Made by a program: the position numbers and the translations under genes. This document shows, one piece after another, positions 15,809 to 25,700 of a stretch of DNA of 64,000 nt. The stretch is from the NCBI RefSeq assembly GCF_024623065.1, contig NZ_JANJZR010000013.1, positions 16,374-80,373 on the forward strand. Direction: 5' to 3'. The first letter of the stretch is position 1, and each line of letters begins with the position of its first letter. The stretch is from Bacteroides acidifaciens (GTDB lineage: Bacteria; Bacteroidota; Bacteroidia; Bacteroidales; Bacteroidaceae). A model generated the notes under the pieces. It saw only the letters and a list, made by a program, of their open reading frames with translations, searched no databases and was not told where the DNA came from.

Positions 15809-17905
15809 TCAACTAATGGCAGCCCAGTTAACATTCGTTTTCCGCAGGGATTTGAGTTGCCGCCATAGTATTTCATTCTCCGGATTCTGTGCCACAGGGT
15901 CTTGCTCTACAATCTCTTCGGCTATAGCACGTACGTATTGCAGCAGTTGCCCGTCACGGGCAATATCGGCAATCTTCAAGTCGAAAGCCACACCGCTCTG
16001 CTGGGTTCCTTCGAGGTCGCCGGGACCACGCAGTTTCAGGTCGGCCTCCGCTATTTCAAAGCCGTCATTGGTACGTACCATGATTTCAAGCCGTTTACGG
16101 GTGTCTTCGGTCAGTTTATAGTTGGTCACCAGGATACAATAAGACTGGTCAGCGCCACGCCCTACCCGACCGCGCAACTGGTGCAACTGCGAGAGTCCGA
16201 AACGTTCGGCATTTTCAATAATCATCACCGAAGCGTTAGGCACGTTCACTCCTACTTCGATTACTGTCGTAGCTACCATTATCTGTGCTTTTCCCGAAAT
16301 GAAAAGTTGCATCTGCTCGTCTTTTTCGGCTGCTTTCATTTTGCCGTGCACCTTGCAGACCGTACATTTGGGAAATTCCTCAAGAATATACCGGTAGCCT
16401 TCTTCAAGATTCTTCAAATCAATCTTTTCGCTCTCCTTTATTAAAGGATAAACGATATAAACCTGACGTCCTTCGTCAATTTGCTTCTGTACAAAACGGT
16501 ACATGCTCTCACGGCGGTTGTCAAACTGATGGACGGTGGTTATCGGTTTCCGGCCGGGGGGAAGTTCGTCAATAACGGAAACATCCAAGTCTCCATACAG
16601 GGTCATTGCCAGTGTACGGGGAATGGGCGTCGCAGTCATAACAAGCACATGCGGCGGTTGGTTATTCTTGCTCCAAAGGCGGGCGCGTTGCGCCACACCA
16701 AAACGATGCTGCTCGTCAATGACGACAAAACCCAATGAAGAGAAATTGACAGTATCCTCAATGACGGCATGCGTACCTATCAGAATATGCACGTCTCCTG
16801 TCAGCAGACCGGTAAGGATGCTTTCCCTTCTTTTTCCTTTGACGGAACTGGTCAGCAGTTCGACTCGGATATCCATTCCGAAAAGCAGTTCCTTTATCGT
16901 TTCATAATGCTGGTTTGCCAGAATTTCGGTAGGTGCCATCATACACGCCTGATAACCATTATCCAAGGCAAGCAGCATGCTCATCAAGGCAACGAGCGTT
17001 TTCCCGCTACCTACATCCCCCTGCAAAAGACGGTTCATCTGCCGTCCGCCGCCTACGTCGTTGCGAATTTCTTTCAATACCCGTTTCTGCGCCCCTGTCA
17101 GTTGAAAAGGCAGGTTCTTTGTATAAAACGTATTGAATATGTCGCCTACTTTCTCAAAGATATAGCCGCGGTATCTCCGTTGTCTGTCTTTGGCATAGCG
17201 GAGGATATTGAGCTGTACATAAAACAGTTCCTCGAATTTAAGACGATACTGCGCCCTGCGAAGCAAGTCGGGATTTGTCGGGAAGTGGATATTCCGAAGA
17301 GCTTCCGTGAGCGGCATCAAATGATGTTCCGCCAATAGTTTGGAAGAAAGCGTTTCGGGCAGAGGTTCCTGTATCTGCTGAATCACAACCGCCATCATCT
17401 TCTCAATCGCGTGAGAGTTGAGGAAGCTGCGTTTCATTTTCTCCGTCGTATTATAATAAGGTTGCAGACCTACGGAAGAAAGTTTCAGGTCATCCGTCTT
17501 GTCCACATCGGGGTGAGCTACATTGATACGCCCGTTGAAAACGGTCGGTTTGCCGAAGATGATATATTCTTCGTGAAGTTTATATTTGCCCAGAATATAC
17601 TTTATCCCTTGAAACCACACTAAATCCACTACACCCGTACCGTCCGAGAAATGAGCGGTAAGACGTCGTTGACGCCCTTCGCCAATGGTCTCGAAACCGA
17701 GGATTTCTCCTTTCAGCTGGATATACGGCATATTGCCATCTATTTCGTGAATGTAATAGATGCGGCTCCGGTCAACGTATTTGTAAGGGAAGTAATAAAT
17801 CAAATCATGCAAGGAGTATATTCCCAGCTCCTTGTTTAATACGGCAGCCTTCTGTGGCCCTACCCCGGAGATGAATTTTATGTCGCGTGTGACTAAATCG
17901 AACAT
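15809..17905 (-). CDS. recG: ATP-dependent DNA helicase RecG
   Basis: A 698-residue RecG helicase, which regresses stalled replication forks and branch-migrates Holliday junctions. An N-terminal helical/wedge OB domain (about 1-230, with the VGPQKAAVLNKELGI helix-hairpin) is followed by the helicase core: Walker A LLQGDVGSGKT, DEQH box VVIDEQHRFG, MTATPIPRTLAM and the motif VI-like QLRGRVGRGADQSYC. The C-terminal GDLEGTQQSG wedge motif is typical. Its start follows ispD without a gap; both are at the end of the pdxJ-tonB-ispD minus-strand cluster. No convincing terminator is seen in the 200-base gap to ndk. Confidence 0.97.
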   Translation of the reverse strand: MFDLVTRDIKFISGVGPQKAAVLNKELGIYSLHDLIYYFPYKYVDRSRIYYIHEIDGNMPYIQLKGEILGFETIGEGRQRRLTAHFSDGTGVVDLVWFQGIKYILGKYKLHEEYIIFGKPTVFNGRINVAHPDVDKTDDLKLSSVGLQPYYNTTEKMKRSFLNSHAIEKMMAVVIQQIQEPLPETLSSKLLAEHHLMPLTEALRNIHFPTNPDLLRRAQYRLKFEELFYVQLNILRYAKDRQRRYRGYIFEKVGDIFNTFYTKNLPFQLTGAQKRVLKEIRNDVGGGRQMNRLLQGDVGSGKTLVALMSMLLALDNGYQACMMAPTEILANQHYETIKELLFGMDIRVELLTSSVKGKRRESILTGLLTGDVHILIGTHAVIEDTVNFSSLGFVVIDEQHRFGVAQRARLWSKNNQPPHVLVMTATPIPRTLAMTLYGDLDVSVIDELPPGRKPITTVHQFDNRRESMYRFVQKQIDEGRQVYIVYPLIKESEKIDLKNLEEGYRYILEEFPKCTVCKVHGKMKAAEKDEQMQLFISGKAQIMVATTVIEVGVNVPNASVMIIENAERFGLSQLHQLRGRVGRGADQSYCILVTNYKLTEDTRKRLEIMVRTNDGFEIAEADLKLRGPGDLEGTQQSGVAFDLKIADIARDGQLLQYVRAIAEEIVEQDPVAQNPENEILWRQLKSLRKTNVNWAAIS

Positions 17906-18565
17906 TTACAACAGAGCACTCCCCACTTTCAAGTCGAAAGGGGTTGTTATTTTTATATTTTCACGATTACCTTCTGCCAGATATACAGGTATGCCCATTG
18001 CCTCCACCACTGAGGCATCATCCGTAAAGAACGGGGTAAACTCCTGCGCATAAGCCCGTTTCAGCAGTTCAGTCTCAAAGACTTGAGGAGTCTGCACCAG
18101 TTTATAATCATTGCGGCTGACTGTTTCACTGCCGTCATCCGTCAGATGGCGCAACGTCTCCACTACATCAACCACCGGAATCGCAGCTTTCTGCTCTTCC
18201 GCCAAATCATAGCAACGTTGAATCACCTCTACCGAGACAAACGGGCGGACACCATCATGCACTCCCACCAGTCCGGGTTCCCGCACCAATGCCAAACCAT
18301 TCTTTACCGAATGGAAACGCGTCCCTCCACCATCGGCAATCAGATGCTCTACGTCAAAGCCGTGTTCTTCGCAGAGCTGTCTCCAGAAGCCCTGCTGCTC
18401 TTTGGGAAGCACTAATATAATCTGGAGTGAAGCGTCATACTTCCTGAATACTTCCAGCGTATGCATCAACACAGGTTTACCGCCGATAGGAAGGAACTGC
18501 TTCGGAAGCTCACTCCCCATTCGCAAGCCCTTTCCACCGGCGACAATAATTACAGATTTCTTCAT
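17906..18565 (-). CDS. ispD: 2-C-methyl-D-erythritol 4-phosphate cytidylyltransferase
   Basis: A 219-residue IspD of the MEP isoprenoid pathway, forming CDP-methylerythritol from MEP and CTP. The nucleotide-binding glycine-rich loop is [38 protein letters not shown] and [11 protein letters not shown] match the family. The ATG at 18565 was chosen because it begins directly at [11 protein letters not shown]; the longer frame from 18592 would overlap the DJ-1 gene and adds only a nonconserved nine residues. It abuts recG. Confidence 0.95.
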   Translation of the reverse strand: MKKSVIIVAGGKGLRMGSELPKQFLPIGGKPVLMHTLEVFRKYDASLQIILVLPKEQQGFWRQLCEEHGFDVEHLIADGGGTRFHSVKNGLALVREPGLVGVHDGVRPFVSVEVIQRCYDLAEEQKAAIPVVDVVETLRHLTDDGSETVSRNDYKLVQTPQVFETELLKRAYAQEFTPFFTDDASVVEAMGIPVYLAEGNRENIKITTPFDLKVGSALL

Positions 18566-18576
18566 GGACAGGCAGC

Positions 18577-19128
18577 TTAGTGTTTTACGCACATCGCCTC
18601 TACCAGTTCTTCCACCTTTTCTTTACCTACCAACAGGTCAACGATAGTCAAAGCAAACTCCATGGTAGCGCCCGGTCCCATTCCCGTAATGATGTTTCCG
18701 TCACGGACAACGTGTTCATTGGCACATTCCGCACCTTCCAGATATTGTTCGAAACTCGGATAACATGTCGCTTTCTTGCCTTTCAGCAGCCCCAGTTTGC
18801 CCAATACCATCGGAGCCGCACAAATGGCAGCGACAGGTTTGCCTTTTCCGGCAAAGTCAAGGATTAGCTTACGCAACCCTTCGTGCTTGTCGAGCGTAGC
18901 TGCTCCCGGCATTCCCCCCGGTAAGAACAAAAGTTCAGCATCGAAGAAATCGCAATTCACAAAATTGATGTCACAAAAAACGGACACGTCATGTGCGCCT
19001 ACTACAATTTCGTCCGGAGTGACAGATACGATTTTTACGTTCAGTCCGGCACGTCTCAGTATGTCAATAGTGGTAAAGGCTTCGATTTCTTCAAAACCAT
19101 CTGCAAAAAATGCGTACACAGTTCCCAT
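18577..19128 (-). CDS. DJ-1/PfpI family protein
   Basis: A 183-residue protein of the DJ-1/ThiJ/PfpI class I glutamine-amidotransferase-like superfamily. The nucleophile-elbow cysteine is in [11 protein letters not shown] (about residue 104) and the preceding LPGGMPGA carries the family loop; a conserved Glu is in [10 protein letters not shown]. Bacterial relatives (YajL-like) are linked to protection from oxidative or carbonyl stress. The exact role here is not deducible. It lies between tonB and ispD on the same strand, 29 and 11 bases from its neighbours. Confidence 0.88.
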   Translation of the reverse strand: MGTVYAFFADGFEEIEAFTTIDILRRAGLNVKIVSVTPDEIVVGAHDVSVFCDINFVNCDFFDAELLFLPGGMPGAATLDKHEGLRKLILDFAGKGKPVAAICAAPMVLGKLGLLKGKKATCYPSFEQYLEGAECANEHVVRDGNIITGMGPGATMEFALTIVDLLVGKEKVEELVEAMCVKH

Positions 19129-19157
19129 AATGCTATCTATTTTGGTTAATGATACTT

Positions 19158-20036
19158 CTATCTCAAATTAAAGTAATACGTAATTGTTCCCGTTTGATTC
19201 GTCACCCCGTCCACTGCTTCAAAACGAGCTTTCTTAGCTGCATCCAAAGCTGCCTTACGCAAAGTCCGGTCAGAGGTATTCGTCAAAGAGAGATTCACAC
19301 TGGTTCCTACCACTAATCCCGCCGGGTTTACGGTGATATTCACCACAACACGTCCTTCCTCGCGTACATTACATTCCGGTTTCGGCAAACGAGTACCTGC
19401 ACCTAAAGAACGTCCGCCAAGGTCAAATGTTCCCTCACCACCTGTTCCTGTTTTCGCTCCGGTAGAAGAATTACCATCTTTACTACCTTGGGTTCCCGTA
19501 CCACTGGTTGCCGTACCTTTATTACCCGTCATTTGCGCTCCTTTTCCGAACGCACCGGATACTCTCTTTTTAGCGGTCTCTTCGGCAGCTTTACGTTCAC
19601 GCTCCGCTTTTTCCTCCGCCAGTCGTTTCGCTTCCGCAGCTTTTTCCGCTTCCGTTTTTTCCGGCTTCTTCACCGGTTCTTTCGGCTTAACCACCTCTTT
19701 GGGTTTCACCGTTTCTTTTTTCGGTTCTTCCGTCTTAGGTTTCAGGGTTACTGTTTCCTCTTCGGTCTGCGTCAACAAATCCTGTTCGGAAGGAAGTTCC
19801 GGTTCAGTCTCCGCGGGTGCTGCCGCATCTTCATCCATAATATCCACATCTACCAGAGAGGGATCATCAAAACCATTTGCTGCGTCTACATCTCCCATCA
19901 TCACAGGCACTCCGCCTGCATCCTCGTCCGGCCGGGGAACGGTAAAGCTCACCAGAATCAAAAGAGCAATCACTGCCACGTGTACCAACAATGTACCCAG
20001 CACTCCTATGTATTCACCCTTTTTTCTTCTGTCCAT
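19158..20036 (-). CDS. tonB: TonB-type energy transducer
   Basis: A 292-residue TonB-like protein: a short cytoplasmic N-terminus (MDRRKKGEYIG), one membrane anchor (LLVHVAVIALLILVSFTVP, about 17-35), a long periplasmic region rich in Glu, Lys, Pro and Thr with PKEVVKPKEPVKKPEK (about 90-150), a Gly/Thr linker, and a C-terminal TonB/TolA-like domain (about 220-292). It transmits proton-motive force from ExbBD to outer-membrane TonB-dependent or Tol-type partners. The composition with a Lys/Ala/Glu helical stretch is TolA-like too, so the complex may serve envelope integrity. It follows exbD by 6 bases. Confidence 0.88.
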   Translation of the reverse strand: MDRRKKGEYIGVLGTLLVHVAVIALLILVSFTVPRPDEDAGGVPVMMGDVDAANGFDDPSLVDVDIMDEDAAAPAETEPELPSEQDLLTQTEEETVTLKPKTEEPKKETVKPKEVVKPKEPVKKPEKTEAEKAAEAKRLAEEKAERERKAAEETAKKRVSGAFGKGAQMTGNKGTATSGTGTQGSKDGNSSTGAKTGTGGEGTFDLGGRSLGAGTRLPKPECNVREEGRVVVNITVNPAGLVVGTSVNLSLTNTSDRTLRKAALDAAKKARFEAVDGVTNQTGTITYYFNLR

Positions 20037-20042
20037 TGTTCC

Positions 20043-20459
20043 TTATTTGTTTTCAGGCGGGCGCGTAGCCAGCACCATCTTAAAATGATTCTCGTTTGCG
20101 ATGTTCAGCACCCGCACAATCTCGCGGTAAGGTACTGATTCATCCGCATACAATGCCACATACATTTCAGGTTCCTTCTCTGCACAACTCTGCAAGAATG
20201 AAGTCAAATCATTCAATGCCACCGGTTGCTCCTTCTCGTTGCCGAAAGCGGCATAGAAGTTCAAGTCCTTATCAATAACGACTCTTGTCAGCGGTTTCGC
20301 CGAGGTCTGTTGCTTGCCTTGCGGCAACAGCACTTTTATAGCATTGGGCGACACCACCGTAGAGGTTATCATAAAGAATATCAGCAACAGGAATATGACG
20401 TCCGTCATGGAAGCCATGCTGAAATTGGGCGATATTCTATTTCTTCTTTTTAATCCCAC
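20043..20459 (-). CDS. exbD: ExbD/TolR family biopolymer transport protein
   Basis: A 138-residue ExbD/TolR protein with one transmembrane helix near the N-terminus (FSMASMTDVIFLLLIFFMITST) that holds the family's proton-conducting aspartate, and a periplasmic C-terminal domain (YVALYADESVPYREIVRVL). It forms the proton channel with the ExbB protein upstream. Gene order exbB, exbD, tonB is standard. Confidence 0.94.
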   Translation of the reverse strand: MGLKRRNRISPNFSMASMTDVIFLLLIFFMITSTVVSPNAIKVLLPQGKQQTSAKPLTRVVIDKDLNFYAAFGNEKEQPVALNDLTSFLQSCAEKEPEMYVALYADESVPYREIVRVLNIANENHFKMVLATRPPENK

Positions 20460-20542
20460 TTTATAAATGATTAGTGGTTAGCGATTCATGATTAACGTTC
20501 TCGGTTACTTTCCCCACTTTTACGCAGGTTCTCTTTCAGCCT

Positions 20543-21256
20543 TTATGTGGGCTCGTTCAGCAAGTCCATGAATTCCATCGTGCGAGACTCCATCTTGTTC
20601 ACCACACGGTCTACAAGCATCACCAGATAGTTATAGGCAAACATGGCAATGATACCGACAATCAGACCACCGACCGTAGTAATCATAGCTTCGTAGATAC
20701 CGCCGGAAAGCAATGTGATGTCAATATTCCCGCTTCCCGCGTTCGCCATTTCGTAGAATGCACGCACCATACCGGTCACCGTTCCGAGGAATCCGAGCAT
20801 CGGGGCGCCGCCGGAGATGGTGGCCATCACCGTCAGTCCTTTTTCAAGTTTCGCCACTTCGATGTTACCGACGTTCTCAATGGCAGCCTGCACGTCGTTG
20901 ATAGGACGGCCCAGACGACTGATACCCTTTTCTATCATACGTGCCGACGGGGTGTTCATCGTACGGCAATAGTTAATGGCAGCTTTGATTTCACCGCTAT
21001 GGATATAGTCTTTTATCCGTTCCATAAACATGGGGTCTTCCTTTCCTGCCTTACGAATCATATAGTTACGTTCGAAAAGAATATAGAAACAAACAACGGA
21101 CAGCACGCCCAGCACAAGCATAATCCACCCACCCTTGACAGCCATATCAAGCATATCCATTTCGGAAGCATTCACCTCTGTCAGGACAGGATTGGCGGTG
21201 GCCAGCGAGTCGGCCATATTCATAGCCCCTTGGAGTAACAAAATCATTGCATTCAT
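20543..21256 (-). CDS. exbB: MotA/TolQ/ExbB proton channel family protein
   Basis: A 237-residue ExbB/TolQ subunit. One hydrophobic segment near 35-60 (GGWIMLVLGVLSVVCFYILFE) and two more in the C-terminal half (GGAPMLGFLGTVTGMVRAFYEM, and GLIVGIIAMFAYNYLVMLV) give the family topology; GFLGTVTGM is its signature. The gene's ATG shares one base with the pdxJ stop (TGATG), indicating translational coupling to the vitamin B6 gene. An AT-rich linker separates it from exbD. Confidence 0.94.
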   Translation of the reverse strand: MNAMILLLQGAMNMADSLATANPVLTEVNASEMDMLDMAVKGGWIMLVLGVLSVVCFYILFERNYMIRKAGKEDPMFMERIKDYIHSGEIKAAINYCRTMNTPSARMIEKGISRLGRPINDVQAAIENVGNIEVAKLEKGLTVMATISGGAPMLGFLGTVTGMVRAFYEMANAGSGNIDITLLSGGIYEAMITTVGGLIVGIIAMFAYNYLVMLVDRVVNKMESRTMEFMDLLNEPT

Positions 21257-21969
21257 CAGCGTAGACAGTTTTTATATTCCTGAACGGTGCGTTCCAGTCC
21301 CAAGTACAGTGCATCGCTAATCAATGCATGACCGATAGAAACTTCGTCCACCCAAGGAATGTTCTTATAGAAATAGTTTAAATTCACAAGGTTCAAATCG
21401 TGTCCGGCATTCAAGCCGATGCCCAGTTTGCGGGCAGCCTTGGCAGCTTCGATAAAAGGAGCGATAGCTGCTTCAGGATTCTTCGGATAGTCCGTCGCAT
21501 ACGGTTCCGTATAAAGTTCCACACGGTCGGCTCCTGCTTTTGCCGCATATTCCACCATTTCGGTGTCGGCAGCCACAAAAACAGAAGTGCGGATACCTGC
21601 ACTGTTGAACTGGTCGAGAACTTCGGTCAGAAATTCCAAGTTGGCTTTCGTATCCCACCCGGCATTGGAAGTAATCTGCGAAGGGGCATCGGGAACCAAA
21701 GTCACCTGATGTGGTTTCACCTTCAGCACCAGGTCTATAAACTCCGGAGACGGATAGCCTTCGATATTGAATTCCGTCCGCAACAATGGGCGCAAAGCAT
21801 ATACGTCAGAATGGCGGATGTGACGTTCGTCGGGACGCGGATGAACAGTGATGCCATCCGCTCCAAAAGATTCACAATCAAGTGCCACCTTCACCACATC
21901 GGGAACGTTTCCGCCACGGGCATTTCTCAGTGTGGCAATCTTATTTATGTTTACACTTAATTTAGTCAT
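21256..21969 (-). CDS. pdxJ: Pyridoxine 5'-phosphate synthase
   Basis: A 237-residue PdxJ, which condenses 1-deoxyxylulose 5-phosphate with 3-amino-2-oxopropyl phosphate to pyridoxine 5'-phosphate. The N-terminus [19 protein letters not shown], the [16 protein letters not shown] motif and the C-terminal GHDLNL and SIGHALI match the family. ATG 21969 begins at the conserved residues; the open frame continues to 22053, but that extension is non-conserved and covers a -7-like TATTTTTG at 21991-21998. First gene of the pdxJ-exbBD-tonB-DJ-1-ispD-recG cluster. Confidence 0.96.
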   Translation of the reverse strand: MTKLSVNINKIATLRNARGGNVPDVVKVALDCESFGADGITVHPRPDERHIRHSDVYALRPLLRTEFNIEGYPSPEFIDLVLKVKPHQVTLVPDAPSQITSNAGWDTKANLEFLTEVLDQFNSAGIRTSVFVAADTEMVEYAAKAGADRVELYTEPYATDYPKNPEAAIAPFIEAAKAARKLGIGLNAGHDLNLVNLNYFYKNIPWVDEVSIGHALISDALYLGLERTVQEYKNCLR

Positions 21970-22121
21970 AATTCTACTGTTAATTTGGCGCAAAAATACA
22001 AAGAATTCACGAAAATACGACATAGATTGAAGAAATAAAGTAGCACACATCATGCAAATCGATCCTTATCCGTACATTCGCCAAGCACCGGACTATCGAA
22101 AAGAAATATCGAAGAACTTTA

Positions 22122-22198
22122 AGAGCCTGTTTAAATTTTCCTGAGATTATGTTAGATAGGCTTTACCGACCTGTTTTTATTCGTCACATAGTCTCCGT
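22122..22198 (+). repeat. 77-bp interspersed repeat, copy 1
   Basis: Identical to 63924-64000 except for one base (T/A in the CTGTTTWTATTC part). It starts at the left inverted terminus of the 539-bp element. Confidence 0.85.
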
Positions 22199-22300
22199 CA
22201 TGCTGCTGCTCACAACAACAGAAAATATACTCGAAAGCAACTCTCAAAACTGTGTCGGGCAAAACTCGGAGCAGACTCTTAATAACCCACTTTTCATTCA

Positions 22301-22542
22301 TTAATAGAAAAGTTCTCTTTCATTAATTGTAAACTTCTTATTATCAGTATGTAAACTTTTTCTTCGTTAACTGTAATCTATAAACGCAAGCTTCGTTTAT
22401 AAAAACAAAGGCTTTGATTATAAAAACAAAGCTTGCAATTATATAATCAAAGCTTGCGTTTATAGTTTGCATCGAATGAAAAGAAAGTTTCCTTCCTGTC
22501 CGAAGGAACTTTATACTTAATGGGCGGGAAGTTTTCTATTAA
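22301..22542. repeat. Nested inverted repeats inside the 539-bp element
   Basis: Outer arms TTAATAGAAAAGTT (22301-22314) and AAGTTTTCTATTAA (22529-22542) are near-complementary. The core has a perfect 16-bp pair, CTATAAACGCAAGCTT (22378-22393) and its complement (22450-22465), enclosing repeated ATAAAAACAAAG and AAGCTT units. A further hairpin pairs 22484-22495 with 22502-22512. No reading frame is seen. Confidence 0.7.
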
Positions 22543-22710
22543 CAGCCAAGAGCGCAACTGTTAATACCCCTTCCGCCAACTACAGACGGACGCGACAAGA
22601 AGAGCCGGGGTAAGTTAAAATATCAGCTATAAGATTATGACTGAAGAGAATTTAAACAGGCTTTAAGATAAGCAGAAAGATATTTCCGGGCGTACAGTAT
22701 ATTTTCTCGT

Positions 22711-25700
22711 TTAGTCAGAAGACTTACGCCTTCCGGTAACAGTTCTGATATAAGCCGCATCGCTGTTATTAAAGCCTGTAAGCGTATCATTACCAGGCGT
22801 ATTATACGATGCATTATTTTCATATCCCTCAAATCCCATTGTAAAATAATTAATATCCAATGCTGACGATTTTCGAACATTAAATATCTGCGATCCTCCT
22901 GTAGGAGCAGTGTTTTGTATATACGGTGATTTGGGATCACCTAAATTCTCATTGCGATTATCAAGCCACCTCTCACACCAATAAATGGCACCCGGACGTT
23001 TATATAAATCATAAAACAACGGAGTATACTTCCGTGCACCACTCATAACTTCACTACGGCTGGCATAACGCAATCCACCGTCCGGATCTTTAGGGGCTGG
23101 CGCCCACGCTCCATTATTGGCTTTTCTTCGTCCATACCCAGTTTTGCCCACAGGCAAAAACAACTGTTTATGGTTTTCACGGTTGTAAACAACAACTCCA
23201 CGCATCCCTTTATAGGATTCCACACCATCTTTCTCGCGATTATAGCCGGTGGCATCTTCAAACGTACTCTGCACTACCGTTGCACCATCCGCATAAACCA
23301 CCCCATAAGCTTTCTTTATTTTGTAATCCAAATCATCGCCTGTAATACCTGATACAGCATCGGGATAGGTTGAGATCAATGTATTGTAATCTTCAATGGC
23401 TGCAATATGCCGTTGGCTATCGGCTTTCTTGCTATCTATCTTCCAAAACTCTTGCGCTTTTGTTACAGCTACCTCACTCCATCCTTTGGAGGTTTTGCTG
23501 CCATCCGGCATCATTACCTGATAACTACTGAGAGCTGTCCCTATTGCACCATCATTCTCCTCAAGAATGGCAATATACGACCCACGTCTGAACAGCGAAC
23601 CGCCTTCGATAGGCGATTGGGTCAATACCGGCTCGTCTCCATTCTCAAAATGGTGCACATTAAACGATGACCACTTTATTCCATCATCATTTATATCTAC
23701 ATCACCGTATCCGTTACGACAAAAAATATCATGCTCGCATGTGTAATTATGATAGCGTACCTTCACAATCGCAAAGCCTTCGCTACCGTTAAAGTTTATC
23801 TGAAAATCAATCGGATGCTCCGATTCACCTTCAATGCGCGTCATATAATGCTGTGGCTTATTATTAGCACCGCTACCCTTTGGCGTCGTACTCAACGTTA
23901 TTATATTATCACCGCCCTTAACAACCTCTGCGCTCCATTTGCCCACCGATTTAAAAGATTTGTAATCTACCGTCTGTTCATTACTTTGCTCCGGAAGACG
24001 CATCAAAGTGACATGAAACGGTTCGGTACTGCCTGCCTTTCTCCATACCCCTTTCGGATTTTCAATACGCCGGACCTGAATAACATCGAGATACACATGT
24101 TTCCATTTATACCCGTCACTCCCTTTCATATGAGCGGAAAAGCGCACTTTCATTTTTCGCGGATGCGCGAAATAAGGATTATTTCCAGTGAAACCGGTCT
24201 TTGTCACCAGTTCTTTTGCACGGGTGTATAGAGGAAATACAAGCACATATTCTGAGCCGACATGATTCACCGTATAGACACCATCCTTCGAGATAGAAGA
24301 ATCACCTTCCGGATTCTTAAGGTCATAAATTCTCCACCCTTTATCATTTTTATTCCAATACGTCTTGTTATAGTCTGTTGACTCTGGAACCAAATGAGAA
24401 GCCGCGTTTCCGTATCCCGGAGGTGTAATCTTGATTACATTTGTCTGCCGCAACGACAAAAACGAATTCCATGGACCGTCATTGGTAGTCGTACCCGGAG
24501 CAACAACCCCCGAAGGTATAGTCGGAAAATCTTCCGATCCGTCTCCCCAAGGTTGCCAATATATCTTGTCTTTATCCGTTTCTTCCGCTGCTATACCCAC
24601 TTTCGCACCTTCCGGAAATTCGGACAATTCCGCTTTCTCATTACCTACAATCGTAGCATATATATGCGGATCATCCGGGTCTATTTCGCCTACAATACGC
24701 AGATGTGCCATCATCTTCTTATTATAGAGGTAAGATATGTATTGCGGAGACACGATATACAATCCCGGTTCGGTCACATAATCGATGTGCCAATCATAAT
24801 CGTTGGCATACCCTTTCAACTTCAGTGTAAGTTTATAATGGGTGTTGCGCTTGGCGTTATAATCCTTGTCCGTGTCCTGACCGAGCATAAAACGATAGGT
24901 AATCGGTCCCGACGACAGAGACGCACCATCGCGCGCCACACACTGATAGTATCCTTTCACCTCGATATATGTGCCAAACGGTTTATTATCTTTCCAACCC
25001 GACTTATCGTCATTTTCTTTCCAGTCAGGATAATCGATTTTCACACCGTCTTGCGACTGTTTCTTCGATTTTCCCTCTCCCTGCATATTTTCATAGAAAA
25101 ACAACGAATGCTCTGAACTGTGGTTATGCACTGTATTGAGAACACTATCCGTGTTGCCATCCATATATTTATGCGCATTATTACATACATGGATGAAATT
25201 GTCCGGTGTTATAATGTGCCCGTCACTTTCAACGGGAGGCTGAATGGTCACCGTTTTTCCAAGCATCAACACTTTCTCACGATCTTCTTTCTTCTTTCCG
25301 TCCAATCCTTTACCCGGTTCGTTGTCCATACCGAGGGTACACTTACGCGGTATGTCTTTCAGTGTAATGGTTTCGATAAACACATTCACATCATCGTAAA
25401 GTTCGGAACCGTCAAAAGCCACCGTAATTTTGGACGCAAGCCGGAGCAACCAGCAATGTATTGTCTTGGTTTTTGCCGAAACAAGTATCTCCTGTTTTTT
25501 ACTATAGTAAGCATTGCGGTCGGGCTCAAGTGAGAAAACCCCGAACATCTGATTGTTTAGGGCGGCATCCCCGTCTTTCCATTCCAACTCTATCGACTTC
25601 AACTGTTCGGGCGTGGAATAGTCCCGGCCGTCAAGATCGCCCATATTCGCCACACCGTAAATAAGATATTTGCCCGAATGAAGTTTCAAGTCAAATTCCA

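Larger units (their letters stand above)
22119..22667. mobile_element. MITE-like 539-bp element with TIRs and direct repeat
   Basis: AGCCTGTTTAAATT (22124-22137) and its perfect reverse complement (22649-22662) bound a 539-bp non-coding segment, flanked on both sides by TTAAG (22119-22123 and 22663-22667), which looks like a 5-bp target duplication. No transposase-size reading frame is present. The first 77 bases from 22122 recur at the right window edge (63924-64000) with one mismatch, so the left end belongs to a repeated sequence. It fills most of the gap between pdxJ and the fimbrial locus. It could be a non-autonomous transposable element or the remnant of an insertion sequence; the family was not identified. 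Confidence 0.6.

Noticed and set aside
22070-22710. Possible small gene in the pdxJ-fimbrial gap
   Set aside because: No open frame of convincing length or composition was found; the region is explained by repeats.
24394-25116. 240-codon open frame antisense to the large tip-type lipoprotein gene
   Set aside because: Arg/Ile/Phe-rich shadow frame without recognisable features, inside a continuous gene on the other strand.
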